Part shown: positions 49,464-61,861 of the stretch, in pieces
Layout: each line of letters begins with the position of its first letter
Position numbering within the stretch: the first letter of the stretch is position 1
Assembly (NCBI RefSeq): GCF_000002875.2
Contig: NC_009415.2
Span: 754,001 to 818,000, forward strand
Length of the DNA stretch: 64,000 nucleotides
Direction of reading: 5' to 3'
Source of the DNA: Leishmania infantum JPCM5
Taxonomy: Eukaryota; Euglenozoa; Kinetoplastea; Trypanosomatida; Trypanosomatidae
Made by a program: the position numbers and the translations under genes
Notes under the pieces: generated by a model
What the model was told of the DNA's origin: nothing
The model's database searches: none
Seen by the model: the letters and a program-made list of their open reading frames with translations, nothing else

Positions 49464-52400
49464 CGTTACCGGTGCTGAGGTGATGGGTAGGAGGCTTGGG
49501 TAGTCAAGGAAAAGGGAAAGCTGAAGCGCACAGATAAGCGATGCTGAGCGGGTAGGACGAAGGAAAAAATCAAGAGAAGAAAAACAGAGCTGCAGACGAG
49601 AGAGAGAGGAGGGGGGGCCGCACGCACACGGACGCAGTGGGAGGGGAGGTTCAAGAGAATGGAGAGAGGTGAGCGGGTGAGAATGGTGGTGGTGGTGTTG
49701 GGGGGGGGGACAGATACGATGAGGGACATAGGCAAACCAGCTTTGTGCTGTGCGTGCAAGCAAAAGGGTATGCGGGGACGATTCAAACTGCGCTACCACT
49801 CCACCGGCGGTTGCGCATGTCCCACCAGTATGCATCGGGAGGCCTTTTCGGGTGGCTCGGCATGTCTCGCACCGACGGGGCAAGGTGTGTGTGTGTGTGG
49901 GGAGGGTGGAGGTGAGCAAGCGTGCACACGTACTTTGTGCCATTCACCTCCCCCCTCTCTTCGAGCACAGAGCCAATTTAGGCAGCAAATCAGCTTACGC
50001 GAAGCTACATGGCCCTGCTGTGATGGTGGCCGCGCCGAATAAGCGGTGGAGTGGTGGCGCGCTCCCCGTTTGGCAAACCATCATGTTCTCCGCGCAAACG
50101 GGGAGCACCTCCGATCCTTTTCTACCTCTGTGCTAATTACTCCGCAGGCGCACGTGCCCAGTACCGTCGGGATTCGCCCATGCGCGAGCGAGCGTAAGAA
50201 GCAGAGAAGGGAAGAACGGCTCCCGGCCAGCGAAGGTGAGGAGGAGGAGAGTGTGTGTGTGTGCACAATAAGACATACAGCCGACTCACGTGCGCGTCCG
50301 CATTGAGGGGCCATACCAGGAGGAAGATGCGCATGCACCAGAAGGGGAAAGAGAGAGGGAGGGTAAAGAATGAGCACAACACAGCGGCAAAACATGCGGT
50401 CATGGACGAGGTGGCAACACTTGAATCTCAAGAAAAGAAGATATATGCATCTAAGTATATACACGAGAAGGACGCTCTACACACCCACGCGCATAGAGGG
50501 AAAACGCAGACAAGTCGAAGGACTAGGGACGAGGTGGGGGAGAAGCAGCGGCGAATCACAGGATCATCTAGACGCCTACTAAAGATATATGTATAGAGAG
50601 AGAAAGCATGGAAAAGGCGAGGAAGGGTTTGGGGCGGAGAGGGGGGAGGGGGAGGGAAGGAAAGCCGATCAAGATACACAGCGCAGGGGCGTAGCATAAG
50701 AAAAGTAAGCAAGCACGACAAAGTAGACACACACACACGTCAATGAGAGAGAGGAATCACAGCAACGCTGTCGATTCGCTGCCGATGCACGCACACATGC
50801 ACCTCAACCGGGACACCTAGCGGCGGGTGGGGGGAGGGCCACAGAAGAGAATAGGAGAGATACACCGATGAGATGTCCCAGAGGTATCATGTGTGTGCAG
50901 GCAGACCACGTCGTACCCGTTAAAAATTCAATGCAGACGAGAAACGAAGGGCAAAAGAGGGGGCAACAGCAACGCAACAAGCGGCAGAGACTACAAGGGA
51001 AAAACCCATCGTGAGGACCGGGTAAGAGGGAGAGAGAATGGGGGCAAGGAAAAAGGTGTAGAAGGCCATCTCTCTGTTGAGGGGCTCCATCGCCATCCAC
51101 TAGTCTGTGATGGGCGACCTCGCAAACTTGTTAGACGTCGCCAGGTGGGGGGGGGGACTGGCTTCTGTGCTGTGCCCCTACGGAATCGCTGTTTGCCCTT
51201 TCGATGCCTTCTCCCAAAGCGCAGGGCCCACCCTTCCCTGCCCACCATATTCTCTTGCCCGCCGGCTGACGTGATGGGGGTTGGCCGGGTGGCGCTGACT
51301 GGAGATCACACACGAGGTGGTAAAACTAGCTGCCATCCTCCCCGGCAGGAGAGAGCCGCCAAGCACACGCGCACACGCCCGTACATCGTTGCCGGCAGCC
51401 GCCCGGGAGAAACAGCTGAGGTGCCCCCTACAGGAGGGCACAGCGCTTTCGCAATGGGAAGGCGAGGATTCAAAACCCATCAAACTCCGTGGCTTAAGTG
51501 TGGGAGATGAGCTGGACACAAGACATATGCCTGCACCTATAATAATAGCTGATCAGCCCTCTGGGCACTATCCCGGCGACACGAGCGTTTTTCTCAGTGC
51601 GATCTCATCGCACGAGCTGCAGGAGAGGGGGACAAGAGGGAGGGCAGGAGAAGCGATAGCCACCACCATTCAACGCTCTTGGGTACATCTATACCGTAAT
51701 GCGTCGGCCTTCGTGCACACATTGCAGACAGCGGCATCTGAGAGGGAGGGAAAGGCAGAGGGAGAGTGAGACTTATGCGGGATGCCGCAGGGATGTTGAG
51801 GGTGTGTGCTGGGAAGAAGAAAGAGAAAAAAAGCAGAAGTGACGCACAGACTGCACGAAGGCAGCCATGCGAGGACTTTCCGATATACTGTATTAGAACA
51901 CAAAATAGAGAGAGAGATCACACAGACCCCCCGCCCTACACACACACGCACAAGCATACAAAGAGATAAAGGAGAGCATCAACAGAAATGAGGATGAGCT
52001 ACTCAAGCAGGAAGGAAAAGAAGCGGGCGCTACCGTCCTCATGCACTTCTATGGGCGTACCGAGAAAGGTGGGGAGGAAATATAGAGGGGGCGGGGATGA
52101 GGGAGGGGTGCAGAGGTGGTGAGGCCGCTGCGTTGCGCAGGGGCAACACAGTTCACCGTGGGCTCACACGAAAAGACACAGTTGCGCGGTTATGCATGGA
52201 TGCTTGTGTGCGGGTGACGCAAGAGTGTGCGTGGGCTTGCAGCATTTCTCCCTGCTCGACCTCCCTCTACCCACCACCGACATACCATGGTCGCACACCT
52301 CAGATCCACACCTACACTTTTACACGGCCAAGTGCTCTTAATGACAGCCGTTGTTGGGACGAGCAGGGCGGAGGGCAAGTAGAGAGAAAAGGAAAGCATG

Positions 52401-55041
52401 AAGATCAACACATAGAAGGGATAGTAGCTGTGAAGCAACGCCACAGACACACACAAGCATTCCGCGTCGAGAAACAAAGGCGAAAGGAAAAGAAGACGCC
52501 GCACGTGTACGGGGCATAAGCATAGTCATTCATGTGACACACCCCTCCACCTCCATCAAAGGCGGCGACGAGGTGGTTGCTACACTGTCGAGTGAGAACG
52601 ACAGCGTGGCGTGAAAAGCACCCGGAATTGGAAGGGAGGGAATTACCAGATGCGGTGGGCTCCTCTGCTGTGCCACTCGTCCCACTTCATTCTTCTCTCT
52701 CCGCGGTTCTAGAATGTGCCACGGAAACCAACAGGTTATGAGAGGTGCCACAACACAACCCCAGCGCTGCGGCCGCACAAGGGGGTGGGGTGTACACTGA
52801 CAGAAGGAGAATGAGAAACAGACGGGGGGGTGGCAACAAACAGCAGCCACGGACGCGTTGGAACATTCGAAAAAGAGGCACGAGATGAGTACGGGCTCAG
52901 GGAGGACCATCCCACCTACAATAAGAGGCAAAGGGAAAAGAGTAGGACGTCACGCCGTGAACCACCCTCACTCGACAGGTAAGCGCGAACAACTGAAGAG
53001 AAAACGAGGCAATGGAGGAGGAGGAGGAGGAGGGGGGCACACGGTGTACAACACGCCGATAGATGCGCGCATAGCACACACAATAAAGAAAAAACGAAGC
53101 AAACAAGGACGGCGACAACAACAAAAAAACAGATATGAGCAATAGCAGGAGAGCGGTGCAAAAAGGGGACCCTTTTTTGATTCCTCCACCCACCTCCACC
53201 CATGTTTTTCCTATATGTACACATATATATGTGTGCGTGTGTGCTGTAATATTACTGGGCATGCACGTAGAGCCGTGTGATGATCACGGAAGGCAGGGGG
53301 AGGGAGGGAGGGGCTGTACATGAGGAATGGGATGTAAGCTATAAGGCAGACGAACATACAAGGCACAGAAACCAAACACACCCACCCACACACACACACA
53401 CGAAGACAGAGAGAGAGAGGATGGGCCGTGGCAGACTTCACTACAACAAATGGAAGAGATCCGAGGGCCCCCATCATTCCTGAGTATGTGTGGGCTATAT
53501 ATCGAGACAGACAGGAGGATAGAGAGTGAGAATGGGCCTGCAGGGGCGTATGCGTGCGCACGCGTGCTAGCTGTCCCAACCGGCACTTCAAAACAGTAAC
53601 GGCAACAACAAAAAAACGAAAAAAAAAAAACAGTATCCTTATGCGCGAGCATGTCTTTCGCTGCTTGTTCTCACGATCCCTGCTAGGCCACAGCACGGGC
53701 GTGAGCGTGTATGTGTGTCGCCCAGGTTTCGTGTGACGCCCTCCATTTTGTAGACATCAAGCATTCTTCTCTGCGCCCACAACCGCTAAGGAGAGCGTGA
53801 GAACAAAACAGAAAAATTCACTTGGGCCATGACAGAGTCCGGGATCTGCTCAAAGACAGAAGCGAGAAAAGCAGAAGAGTCGCAAATTTAGTCATTAGTG
53901 GCGGAGGGTGGGTGGGGGTGGGGTGAGCGACGCATGTCAGCTTGCGTATGTGTGCGCACCTTTGTACGATGCCTTCATGTTCCATTACTTCGCATCCGTC
54001 TCGTCTGCCGCTCGCGTGTGTGCATGCGAGCACTTCCGCTTCTTCGCCAGCGTGAGAAAGGAAGAAGAGATACACCGAGGCCATTGGGCGAGTCAGCACA
54101 TTTGCCTCCATCGATCCAACATCGGGCATGCGTGCGGGCGAGAGTGCGGGACCGCCTGCCCTTCCAGCTTCCGGTCGCTCCGGATGGAGACATGAAGGGG
54201 GTCGTGTGTGTGCAGCTTATTCTGTAGACACGGGCAGCGGAAAGAACGAGAGAGAGGGGGCCACAAGGTCACTGCGGCCCATTCGCAGCCACAACGTAAA
54301 CGCGAAGGAACACTCGCGGGCAGAGCAAAGAGCGCGCCTCCACTGGTCAACGAAAAGAGAGGCCCCAGCGCGTCCCCCGACATCGTCGCACCCTTGTGCA
54401 CCGAGAAAAGCGTGCATGCGATGCACACAAAGAAGAGCTGAGTGGCTCGCCCTCCGCATGGACCGGTACACTCGCTCGCTGGCGTGGGACGGAGGAGAGG
54501 AGGGGCGAAGAGTGAGTCCGCAGCACTCCCTGTCCAAGGAGCGCCTTCACGGTAGTACACATAGATATGCAGATGTAGGTGAGGGTGGATGGGGGTGGGG
54601 TACACATCAGAGAACGGAAACAGAGAAACCAAGAATAAAAAGCCGACATGAAAAAGCAAGTAAAACACAGCAGAAGATTCCGAGTGCAGAGAGGGAACGT
54701 GGAAGGCAAGGCAGAAATCAGAGGTGGCGACGGGACAGGATCAGTGGCGAGGACCGATCAAGGCGTCAGACGATCACATTCGAATAGGACTGGGAGAACA
54801 CAAAGAGAGAGGGAGGGAGAGCGAGATAAGATAGGGGAAGGGCGCGTTTACAGGAAGATACGTTCCTTTCTGATTCATCTCTCCACCTCCTTCTTGTGAC
54901 AAAAAAAGAGCAAATCAAGGGATGCACTCGATACATAGACACCAGGAGTTGTAAAAACGCGCAAGGACGAACACAGGCACGGGCATTCGCTCTGTCCTTT
55001 GTAGGGAGCATGCGTATGAGTGTCTGTGCCTGTGAGCGCAC
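49464..55041. other. 5.6 kb gene-poor interval
   Basis: No convincing coding frame on either strand. Most of it is purine-rich on plus (GA, GGGA and CA repeats; G-rich run at 50624-50657; (GGA)n at 53013-53033), as in other gaps here. An island of mixed composition at about 51060-51620 and another at about 53980-54550 look different and could be old repeats or non-coding RNA, but I recognise no motif. The far left end includes the NAP leader; the far right end is the 3' UTR of the 55042-56169 gene. Confidence 0.5.
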
Positions 55042-56169
55042 TCATATGTACGGGACAGGCTGGCCGTAGACCTCTTCAGACAGCGTGCGCCGGTGAAGCA
55101 ACGCCGCGCGGCGGTCGGCGCGCTGCTCAGCCGTCAGCAGTAGGGGGTCTTGCGCAAGATCTTGGTATGTGAAAGGCACCCCGGGATGCGGGAAGGTGAC
55201 AGTTGGCGCCGTAGTGGGCGACAACGCTTTTTTGGAGGTGGCCTTGTCCTTCTTGTACTTCGGGATACTCTCGCCGCTGTGGCTCTCCGACAGCTCGTCT
55301 AGCGTCATGGTAGCCTGCACGACAGCGGGGACTACCACTCCGGTCGGAACCGCGTTGATGCGCTTCTGCAGGACGCTCATGCGGTAATTGAAGACGCTGC
55401 GGATGTACTCAGCTTGGGGGATGGCGCGCGTGCAAAGGCCAGCCACGATGTTCGCTACATTGGCATGCACAGCCGGCGCGGCGACAGCTGCAGCGGTGGG
55501 ACTCGCCTTTTCCATCTGTTCCCAATCGCCATCGTTCAGAAGATTTGACGCCAGCTCATTCATCCTTACCAGAACCGGTGCGTGAGGGCTGCCGCGCTGC
55601 CTGCGCAGGTACTCACGCTGCTGCATGCGCATTGCATTCACCTCTTTCCTGGTCCAGGTGAAGTCGAACACGTCGCCGCGTGGACGGTCGACTTTGGCAC
55701 TCGCTTCACGGTCGGCGCTCACACAGGCATCCGCATTCTCCGCGGCCAGTTCGTTTTCGCCGCAGCTGGCGAGGAAGTCTGCTCGACGAACCAGCGAGCG
55801 CCGAGTCTCGTCCGCCTGGCGGTAGAGACGATGTATCGGCGGCGGAAGCACAACCACCTCCTTGGCTGCACGCTCTGCAATGAACGGGACCATGATGCTG
55901 CTGCGGCGCAAGAAGCGGCGGATAGCCGACATAGCGGAGACAGGGGAAGGCTGAAGGAAAGCGTGGGTGCCATCCGCCACCGGTGTCGTGGTCGCTGATG
56001 CTTTTGAAAGAGTGCACAGCGTCGCCACCGGCGCCTGCGGGATGGGGGTAGCGTGCGTGGCAGATGAAGTAGTGATCGACCACTCCTGATCGATCTTTAC
56101 CGGGGATGTCAGCGTGCTCGGGCACGTAACGACCTGGGACGTCCCGGGGGAGGGGACGGCGCACGCCAT
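55042..56169 (-). CDS. protein of unknown function, possibly mitochondrial
   Basis: 375 residues from the ATG at 56169, no family recognised. The first 80 residues are Ser/Thr/Pro/Ala-rich but use G/C-ending codons. A second in-frame ATG at 55932 starts MSAIRRFLRRSSIMVPFIAE, a strong amphipathic import-like sequence, and has an acceptor-like ctttccttcAG just upstream on the minus strand (AG at 55952-55951), so a 296-residue mitochondrial protein is a real alternative. The body contains basic helices (TRKEVNAMRMQQREYLRRQR), a Lys-rich linker (KYKKDKATSKKAL) and a conserved-looking end (TAEQRADRRAALLHRRTLSE, then EVYGQPVPYI). This composition resembles trypanosomatid-specific mitoribosomal proteins, which is only an impression. 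Confidence 0.72.
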   Translation of the reverse strand: MACAVPSPGTSQVVTCPSTLTSPVKIDQEWSITTSSATHATPIPQAPVATLCTLSKASATTTPVADGTHAFLQPSPVSAMSAIRRFLRRSSIMVPFIAERAAKEVVVLPPPIHRLYRQADETRRSLVRRADFLASCGENELAAENADACVSADREASAKVDRPRGDVFDFTWTRKEVNAMRMQQREYLRRQRGSPHAPVLVRMNELASNLLNDGDWEQMEKASPTAAAVAAPAVHANVANIVAGLCTRAIPQAEYIRSVFNYRMSVLQKRINAVPTGVVVPAVVQATMTLDELSESHSGESIPKYKKDKATSKKALSPTTAPTVTFPHPGVPFTYQDLAQDPLLLTAEQRADRRAALLHRRTLSEEVYGQPVPYI

Positions 56170-58576
56170 ATGTGAGAGCGAGATAGTGGGCGGAAAAGAG
56201 AAGGTAGGGCCGGCGAGGTGGGCGTGTGGGTGGGCACGAGAGGCGAAGCGTAGAGAGGTGTGCCAAAATTCGTGCGTGTCTACGTGTGCTGCTGTGTCTC
56301 GAAAACATTCGACATGTGAAATCGACACAGCGGGAGGGCGTAAGTGAGTGAAAGCAAGACACAAGAGGCAAGAGAAGGAAAGCACAGGAAAGTGTTTGCA
56401 GCAACAGAGAAGGGGCAAAACGACAAGACGCGTCTGACTGCAAGAGAGAGAGAGAGAAAGATGGATGGATGCATGGATGGATGCATGCATGCGTCTGCGA
56501 GCGCGTGTGCGCGTGGTTTTATCACTCGCGTCTGCCGTTATGTATTCTTGACAACGGACGTGCAGTAACGGCTTAGAAGAGAAACTGTAAGGAGAGAGAG
56601 TAGAAACGGCAGAAATCATCATTTGCGGCGGTGATGTGATGAGAGGAGAGGAGAGGGGGCTTCGAGAGGAGGAGAGAGGGAGGGGAGGCTGTAGTGTGTG
56701 GGGCGAGGCCAAGCCCACTTGCCAGTCTCTGCGTGGCGCGCTCTCACACCGGTCTCTCCCTCCCCCATAAGCGTCTCTACGTGTTTGTATAAGGGTCGAC
56801 GACTTTAGATGTACCTGAAGGAGATGAGCACGTCGAGAAAAGGTTCTCGTAGGTTATGGGGGAGTGCAGGAAAAACGGCGCGCAAAACACCGGAGAGGAA
56901 AAGGTGTAAAAAAGAAAAAGGCTAAACTACGGTATCGAAGGCACACACACACACACAGACATGGACAGGCATTGACCGACAGACATGCACACGCGCCCAA
57001 CACAGAGGACGCCGGCACGAACGAAAAACAACCACAAAAAAGAATGCCAATGAAGAGAGAATGAGGGTGAGTTTAGCGTTACAGAATGCACTAGCGCGAG
57101 GAAGGAAGAAGCCATATCTGTATATATTTATATATATGTATATACATGTGTGCGTATGCCAACACCCACACAGAAAAGATGGAGGACAACGCAATGGTAG
57201 AGATTGGCAAGAGAGGCTTCGGCTAAGGTGACGGTGGTGCTTGTGTGTCACTCGTGTGTGAGCAGCTCACACACAAAAATATATATATATATATATACAC
57301 CCATGCATACATATGCATGAACCAGAGGGAGAATGAGAGACGCGGAGCAAAAAAAAAATCAACAAAAATGAAAGAGATCTCGCACACATACATTGAAATG
57401 AAAACGCTAACGTGAAAAAAAATACTAAAAAATAGGCAGCCGAAGCGTGGAAGCATTCAAGAAAAACACACGCATGCGCACACGAATGCAAGCAGCTGTG
57501 GATGTAGACGCGCACCACAGGTGCCCTAACGCTGGAAAAATAAGAAATAGACATGGAGACACCGGTGGAAAACCCTGTGTGTGTGTGTGCGTGTGTGCCT
57601 GGGAGGGGGCGAGGGGGATGGGGGAGCACATTGGACACCATCAAATTGATGGGTGCATAATGGAAATCTCCAAGAGAGAGCACAGCTCTCAGACTCGTTC
57701 GCCTGCTCGCTCTCTTTTTCTCTCTCTGCCACGCGTTCCCACGGACAGGCGCCCATTCACACGCATTGAGGCGAAGGCGGCAAAACGAGAGGAAACACGG
57801 AGACAAGGGAGCATGCACAGACATATATTTGTCGCCGAAGAGATCGGGAAAACACACATACACGCGCACGCACGCACCCCTCCCCAAAAAGAAAAATGAG
57901 CCAATCTCCAGGTGCCGTCACCTGCTGTATGCATGCATAAAGCAGGCGTCTACACATCAGCATCTGCTCTCGTACGTGTGCGTGTGTGCGTCGGCGTCTG
58001 CGCGTTTTACGCTTGAAATCTCTCATGGAAATGCGAGTCACAAGGAAAGGCGGCGGGAGTACAAAATAAAAGGGGAGGAGGGGAGGGGGAGCAGAGCGAA
58101 CACTAGGAGAGAGTGAGACAGCTACAGTTGCTTACCATACACACAGACACACAGAGAGAACGAACAGGGAGCGTGCGTGCATGCATAAACGTGGTGGTGG
58201 GGACGGGCGCGAAAGGGGTGCTAGACGGTTCGCCACACGAGGCTGGAGGGCAAAGTGCTGAAAAGGCACGCACAAGAAGAAAGCAGACAAACCTGGAAAA
58301 GATGATTCTTCTAGGCTGGAGTGTCATGAGGGGGTGGGTGGGCCCCATCTACCATTGAACTCCCACCTCGAACCCTTCGTGAGGAAGCGGTGGTGCATGT
58401 CCCTGGGACAAATGGCAGCTTCATCGGGAATCGCAATCAACCTTTGGGAGAAAAGGGCCACACACACAGGGGCTACCAGGGAAAAATCAACTGTGTGCCA
58501 AACCAGAGAGAGAGCGAGCGAGCGAGCGAAACACGGGCTACGGGACAAGAGCGACCTGAACATGCCGGCTTATCCT
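56170..58576. other. intergenic, no gene seen
   Basis: 2.4 kb gap with (GA)n (56440-56460), an atgg/gcat-rich run (56458-56490) and AT-rich spots (57119-57145 and 57279-57297). Minus-strand frames such as 57267-57887 are Phe/Cys/His-rich and without motifs. No gene. Confidence 0.5.
57279..57297. repeat. (AT)n microsatellite
   Basis: Short perfect AT tract in the gap upstream of the 55042-56169 gene. Confidence 0.85.
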
Positions 58577-61500
58577 CTACCACAGCCGTTTTCGCTCAAA
58601 AACAAAATCTAGCACCACGACCACAACCACGCACGCAAGGGAGAGTGACATGAGCGCCACATGACTAGCATTCAGCACATAGTCGTCGGACAGAGTGTCA
58701 CCACCGCGAAACTGTAGACCCTCCCTGCCTCTCGCTGATACACCAGACAACTGCAACCCAGTGCACACCAGCGCAAACACCAGCGCCGTGAACGCCGCTG
58801 CCTTCGCATAAAACAACAGCTTGGCTAGAACACGCACCTGCTTGCGGCGCAGACGCGTGTAGGACTTTCGAGCGCGCAGAAGAAAGAGCTGGATGGTGCG
58901 CTCGCCGGGCGAGTTCTCCGGCAGCACGTAGCTGGCTAAAGGCAGTCTGTCGTCGCTGCCCAGCCTGCTTTCAGTGTCGCTGCCAGGCCAGTTGCCGGGC
59001 ATCGACGCACCCGCCGCATTCCGCTCCTCCGCGGTGCGCGCCGAGGAAGAGCTCTCCTCCAGCATGCTCTGGCTCGCGATGTGTCGGCTCCGCCCGAACA
59101 TCCAGCCCGTCGCCTCCGACACCGGCATCAGCGGCTCCGGGTGCTCTAGCGACATCAGCGCCGGCGGCGACACCGCATCAGCGGCGTGCGCCTGGCCCGC
59201 GAGCAGCTCCGGTTGGTGGCCTCTGGTGGGCAAAGCGCCGGGCGCCGCCGGCACCCACGTTGGCGCCACCGCACAGCCAATGCCGCTGCCAGCACCGCCG
59301 CCGTCGGCGTCCTGGTCCTCGTCGCTGCCGACGCCGGCTGTGCCACGCTGCCGCTGCCGACGCCGGCCGATGCGGTGCAGGGTAACATTCCGCACGGACA
59401 CATCTCGCACGCCGCTGCTGCTGCACACCACGCTCCTCTCCTGCGCGACCAGACTCGTGCCGGGAGACGCCGTGTACGACACGCCACGCGTGGTGGTGCT
59501 GCGGTCCCTCTCACCGTGCCGTGCCGCCGCTGCGGCCGGCAATGTGTGTGCCGCGCCGGCAGGTGGGACCACGCCGTCGGCTGCGTCGCGGCGGGGTGCT
59601 GCTGCATTTCTCGGGCCGTGCTCCGGCTCGAGGTAGTATCCCTCGCTGTACGGCGACGGGTGGAGGCCCGCCATAATGCCGGGTACACCCATGCTGCCAC
59701 TGCCACTCGTCCCCGGCACCGTCATCCCGCCGGGCTGGTAGTATGGCGGCACAAGCAGCATGGCGGCGGCGGTGCCCGACAACTCTGACTGGGGCGTGTG
59801 CACCTCCGATGGCTGCTGCTGCGACGTCTGCATGTGCGGCCGTGGCGGCGCCGTGGACGTGGAGGTGAACGACATCGGGGATGCGTCGTCTGCTGTGGCG
59901 GCGGCGGGCTCGTCGGTGGCGTGGCCAGCTTCGGCGCCAGGTTCGTGAGGTGCGCGGGGCGCTGCGGGTGCTGGTGCCGCTGTGAGCGGCATGCCCGCCG
60001 CCACGGCCCCCTGAGCGCGGTACAGGATTTCCATCGCCACGGAAGCGTCCACATCTAGCGCGGCGCGGAGCTGGCGGAGCTTGGCGCGCTGCACAGGAGC
60101 CATGCCTACCGTGACCGCTGTGAGGACGATGGTAAGCAGCATGAAGGCCTCGGCGAACACGAGAAGAATCGCAGATGGCGTGAGGCACACCGGCGCCCCT
60201 GCTGCGCTGCTGGGGAAGCGAACATTGGACGGGTACACAACCATGTTCATGGCTAGCTGTGCCCTCGCGGTGAAGCGCATAGCACCTGCTGCGTATGCGG
60301 TAGGCTCGTAGACGGTGATGTCGCATATGAGTACTTTCGCAGCGGTGGCGGAGCTTCGGGAAGGGCTGCTGGGTGGACTGATGGCTTCTTGCCCGCACCT
60401 GTGCAGTGGGCTGGCGGGGGCTATCACAACGTAGTACACAGGCTCGATAGTCGCGCACGCCGCGAGATACTCGGCGCAGGTGCGCATGACGGGTTGGTAC
60501 TCGCGCACCACATTTTTAGGGTCCGCCCTCGTAATAAGGTCTGCGGCGGACACCATTTTCGAGCTGCTTGTGTCAGTGCCGTCTGAAAGGTATGCGGAGA
60601 CGTCGGCATTGTAGATGGTCGTGAGGTTCAGCATAGGAACCGTGTCAGTGTCGCTGTCGCATGTGAGGGTGAAGGCGGCTTTTGCCCCCTGAGGGAGAGA
60701 GCTGTGGAGGACGATACGAACGTGGCTCGCATTGCCGCCATGCGGCGCGCCAGCAGCGGGGCGTGCGTGCGTAGGATCGTTGTGGCCAGGAGCATCGCCC
60801 TGCCCAGGAGCAGCAAGAGGGGGATGAGAGTGTGGCTCTCTTTCATGAGCGCGCAGACTTGTCGAGACGTTGCCCAGGCCACTGCCTCCGCTTCTCCAGC
60901 CGTGACGCGTGTGGAGAGGCAAAGCAGGAGGCGTTGGGCCACAGTCGCTCCGGAAGGCGCGCCAGCCGATTACCACGGGGGCCGCGGTGTTCTGCAGCTG
61001 AGGCACCGGGTGTGTTGTTGCTGCTGGTAGACGAATGTACGAGCAGGAGCTCACGCGGGCCCGGTCAATGCCGCTGTACGAGAACAGATCAGGGAACGGC
61101 GCCTGCATGCCGTTGGTGATGGACCGCATCCACCCGGACACCTGGTCCGCGGTGATCGTGTCGCACGCGTGCCTCTTGAACACGGTGCAGGGAGAAAACG
61201 CCGCATACGCGCTGATCTGCATGCCGCGGCTCCCCTCGATGCTGCGCTTGTAGACTGCCGGGTCTTGTACATCCGTGACGCTTCGTGTGAAGTTCAAGCA
61301 CGCTGTGCAGATCGGCGTGAAGAAGGAGCCGAGCAGTAGCCCCATGGCCGCCATGAGCACAAATAAGACGAGCGCGTAGTAGGTGCGCACCTGCTTGTCG
61401 GGGCTCGGCGGGACCGGAAGATCGAGGGAGATGGCGGGCGCGCCCTGTGCGATAACCGTGGCTGTCGTGGGGCCGACCGGTGCGCCGGGGATGGCGTGGA

Positions 61501-61861
61501 GCTGGTGGGCAGGTGCGCCGTCGGTGGGCTGCGGCATCATGTCCCAGGGTGCGTACACGACCGGCTGATGTACGCGGAGGAGCCGCTGCGGTGGGGAGGG
61601 GGCGATCGGTGACGCGACAGACCGCCCCGGCGCCGCCGCCTCTCGCGGTAACTGGAGGGAGCCATCACCGACATCCCGTTGCTCCAGTGACCCAGGATGC
61701 CTTAGTGGCAGGATGTGAGGCGCGTGCGAATAGTGCTGGTGATAATAGTAGCATAGATGGGCCTGCGGTTGTGCGGTGCTCGTGCTGCTTGTGAGAAGCG
61801 TGGCATTAGATGGTGAGGGATTGGTGTCTTCCGGTGTCGGAGTCGAAGAGAACAGTGACAT
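58577..61861 (-). CDS. large four-helix membrane protein, unknown function
   Basis: 1094 residues. The N-terminal 155 are Pro/Ala/His-rich and likely cytosolic. Membrane helix 1 lies at about 161-183 (YYALVLFVLMAAMGLLLGSF), helix 2 at about 560-588 (SAILLVFAEAFMLLTIVLTA), helix 3 at about 1012-1035 (AAAFTALVFALVCTGLQLSG) and helix 4 at about 1065-1088 (VALMSLSLACVVVVVVLDFV), ending in a basic tail. Between helices 1 and 2 is a large domain of about 375 residues with many Cys and several N-glycosylation sites (NFT, NVS, NAS, NLT), so it is probably luminal or extracellular; the 590-1010 loop is Ala/Pro/Ser-rich with Arg clusters, so cytosolic. No amastin, transporter or cyclase signature. The ATG at 61861 has no better alternative. 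Confidence 0.78.
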   Translation of the reverse strand: MSLFSSTPTPEDTNPSPSNATLLTSSTSTAQPQAHLCYYYHQHYSHAPHILPLRHPGSLEQRDVGDGSLQLPREAAAPGRSVASPIAPSPPQRLLRVHQPVVYAPWDMMPQPTDGAPAHQLHAIPGAPVGPTTATVIAQGAPAISLDLPVPPSPDKQVRTYYALVLFVLMAAMGLLLGSFFTPICTACLNFTRSVTDVQDPAVYKRSIEGSRGMQISAYAAFSPCTVFKRHACDTITADQVSGWMRSITNGMQAPFPDLFSYSGIDRARVSSCSYIRLPAATTHPVPQLQNTAAPVVIGWRAFRSDCGPTPPALPLHTRHGWRSGGSGLGNVSTSLRAHEREPHSHPPLAAPGQGDAPGHNDPTHARPAAGAPHGGNASHVRIVLHSSLPQGAKAAFTLTCDSDTDTVPMLNLTTIYNADVSAYLSDGTDTSSSKMVSAADLITRADPKNVVREYQPVMRTCAEYLAACATIEPVYYVVIAPASPLHRCGQEAISPPSSPSRSSATAAKVLICDITVYEPTAYAAGAMRFTARAQLAMNMVVYPSNVRFPSSAAGAPVCLTPSAILLVFAEAFMLLTIVLTAVTVGMAPVQRAKLRQLRAALDVDASVAMEILYRAQGAVAAGMPLTAAPAPAAPRAPHEPGAEAGHATDEPAAATADDASPMSFTSTSTAPPRPHMQTSQQQPSEVHTPQSELSGTAAAMLLVPPYYQPGGMTVPGTSGSGSMGVPGIMAGLHPSPYSEGYYLEPEHGPRNAAAPRRDAADGVVPPAGAAHTLPAAAAARHGERDRSTTTRGVSYTASPGTSLVAQERSVVCSSSGVRDVSVRNVTLHRIGRRRQRQRGTAGVGSDEDQDADGGGAGSGIGCAVAPTWVPAAPGALPTRGHQPELLAGQAHAADAVSPPALMSLEHPEPLMPVSEATGWMFGRSRHIASQSMLEESSSSARTAEERNAAGASMPGNWPGSDTESRLGSDDRLPLASYVLPENSPGERTIQLFLLRARKSYTRLRRKQVRVLAKLLFYAKAAAFTALVFALVCTGLQLSGVSARGREGLQFRGGDTLSDDYVLNASHVALMSLSLACVVVVVVLDFVFERKRLW

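Noticed and set aside
50624..50657. G-rich run matching a G-quadruplex pattern
   Set aside because: G-rich on plus is simply the complement of pyrimidine tracts found in nearly every gap here; no special context.
54093..54668. 191-residue minus-strand frame in the gene-poor interval
   Set aside because: Starts in a pyrimidine tract and shows no domain or coding bias; insufficient support.
39227..56169. Shared EEVYGQ string in the proteins at 39227-40375 and 55042-56169
   Set aside because: Six residues in different contexts with no other similarity; treated as coincidence.
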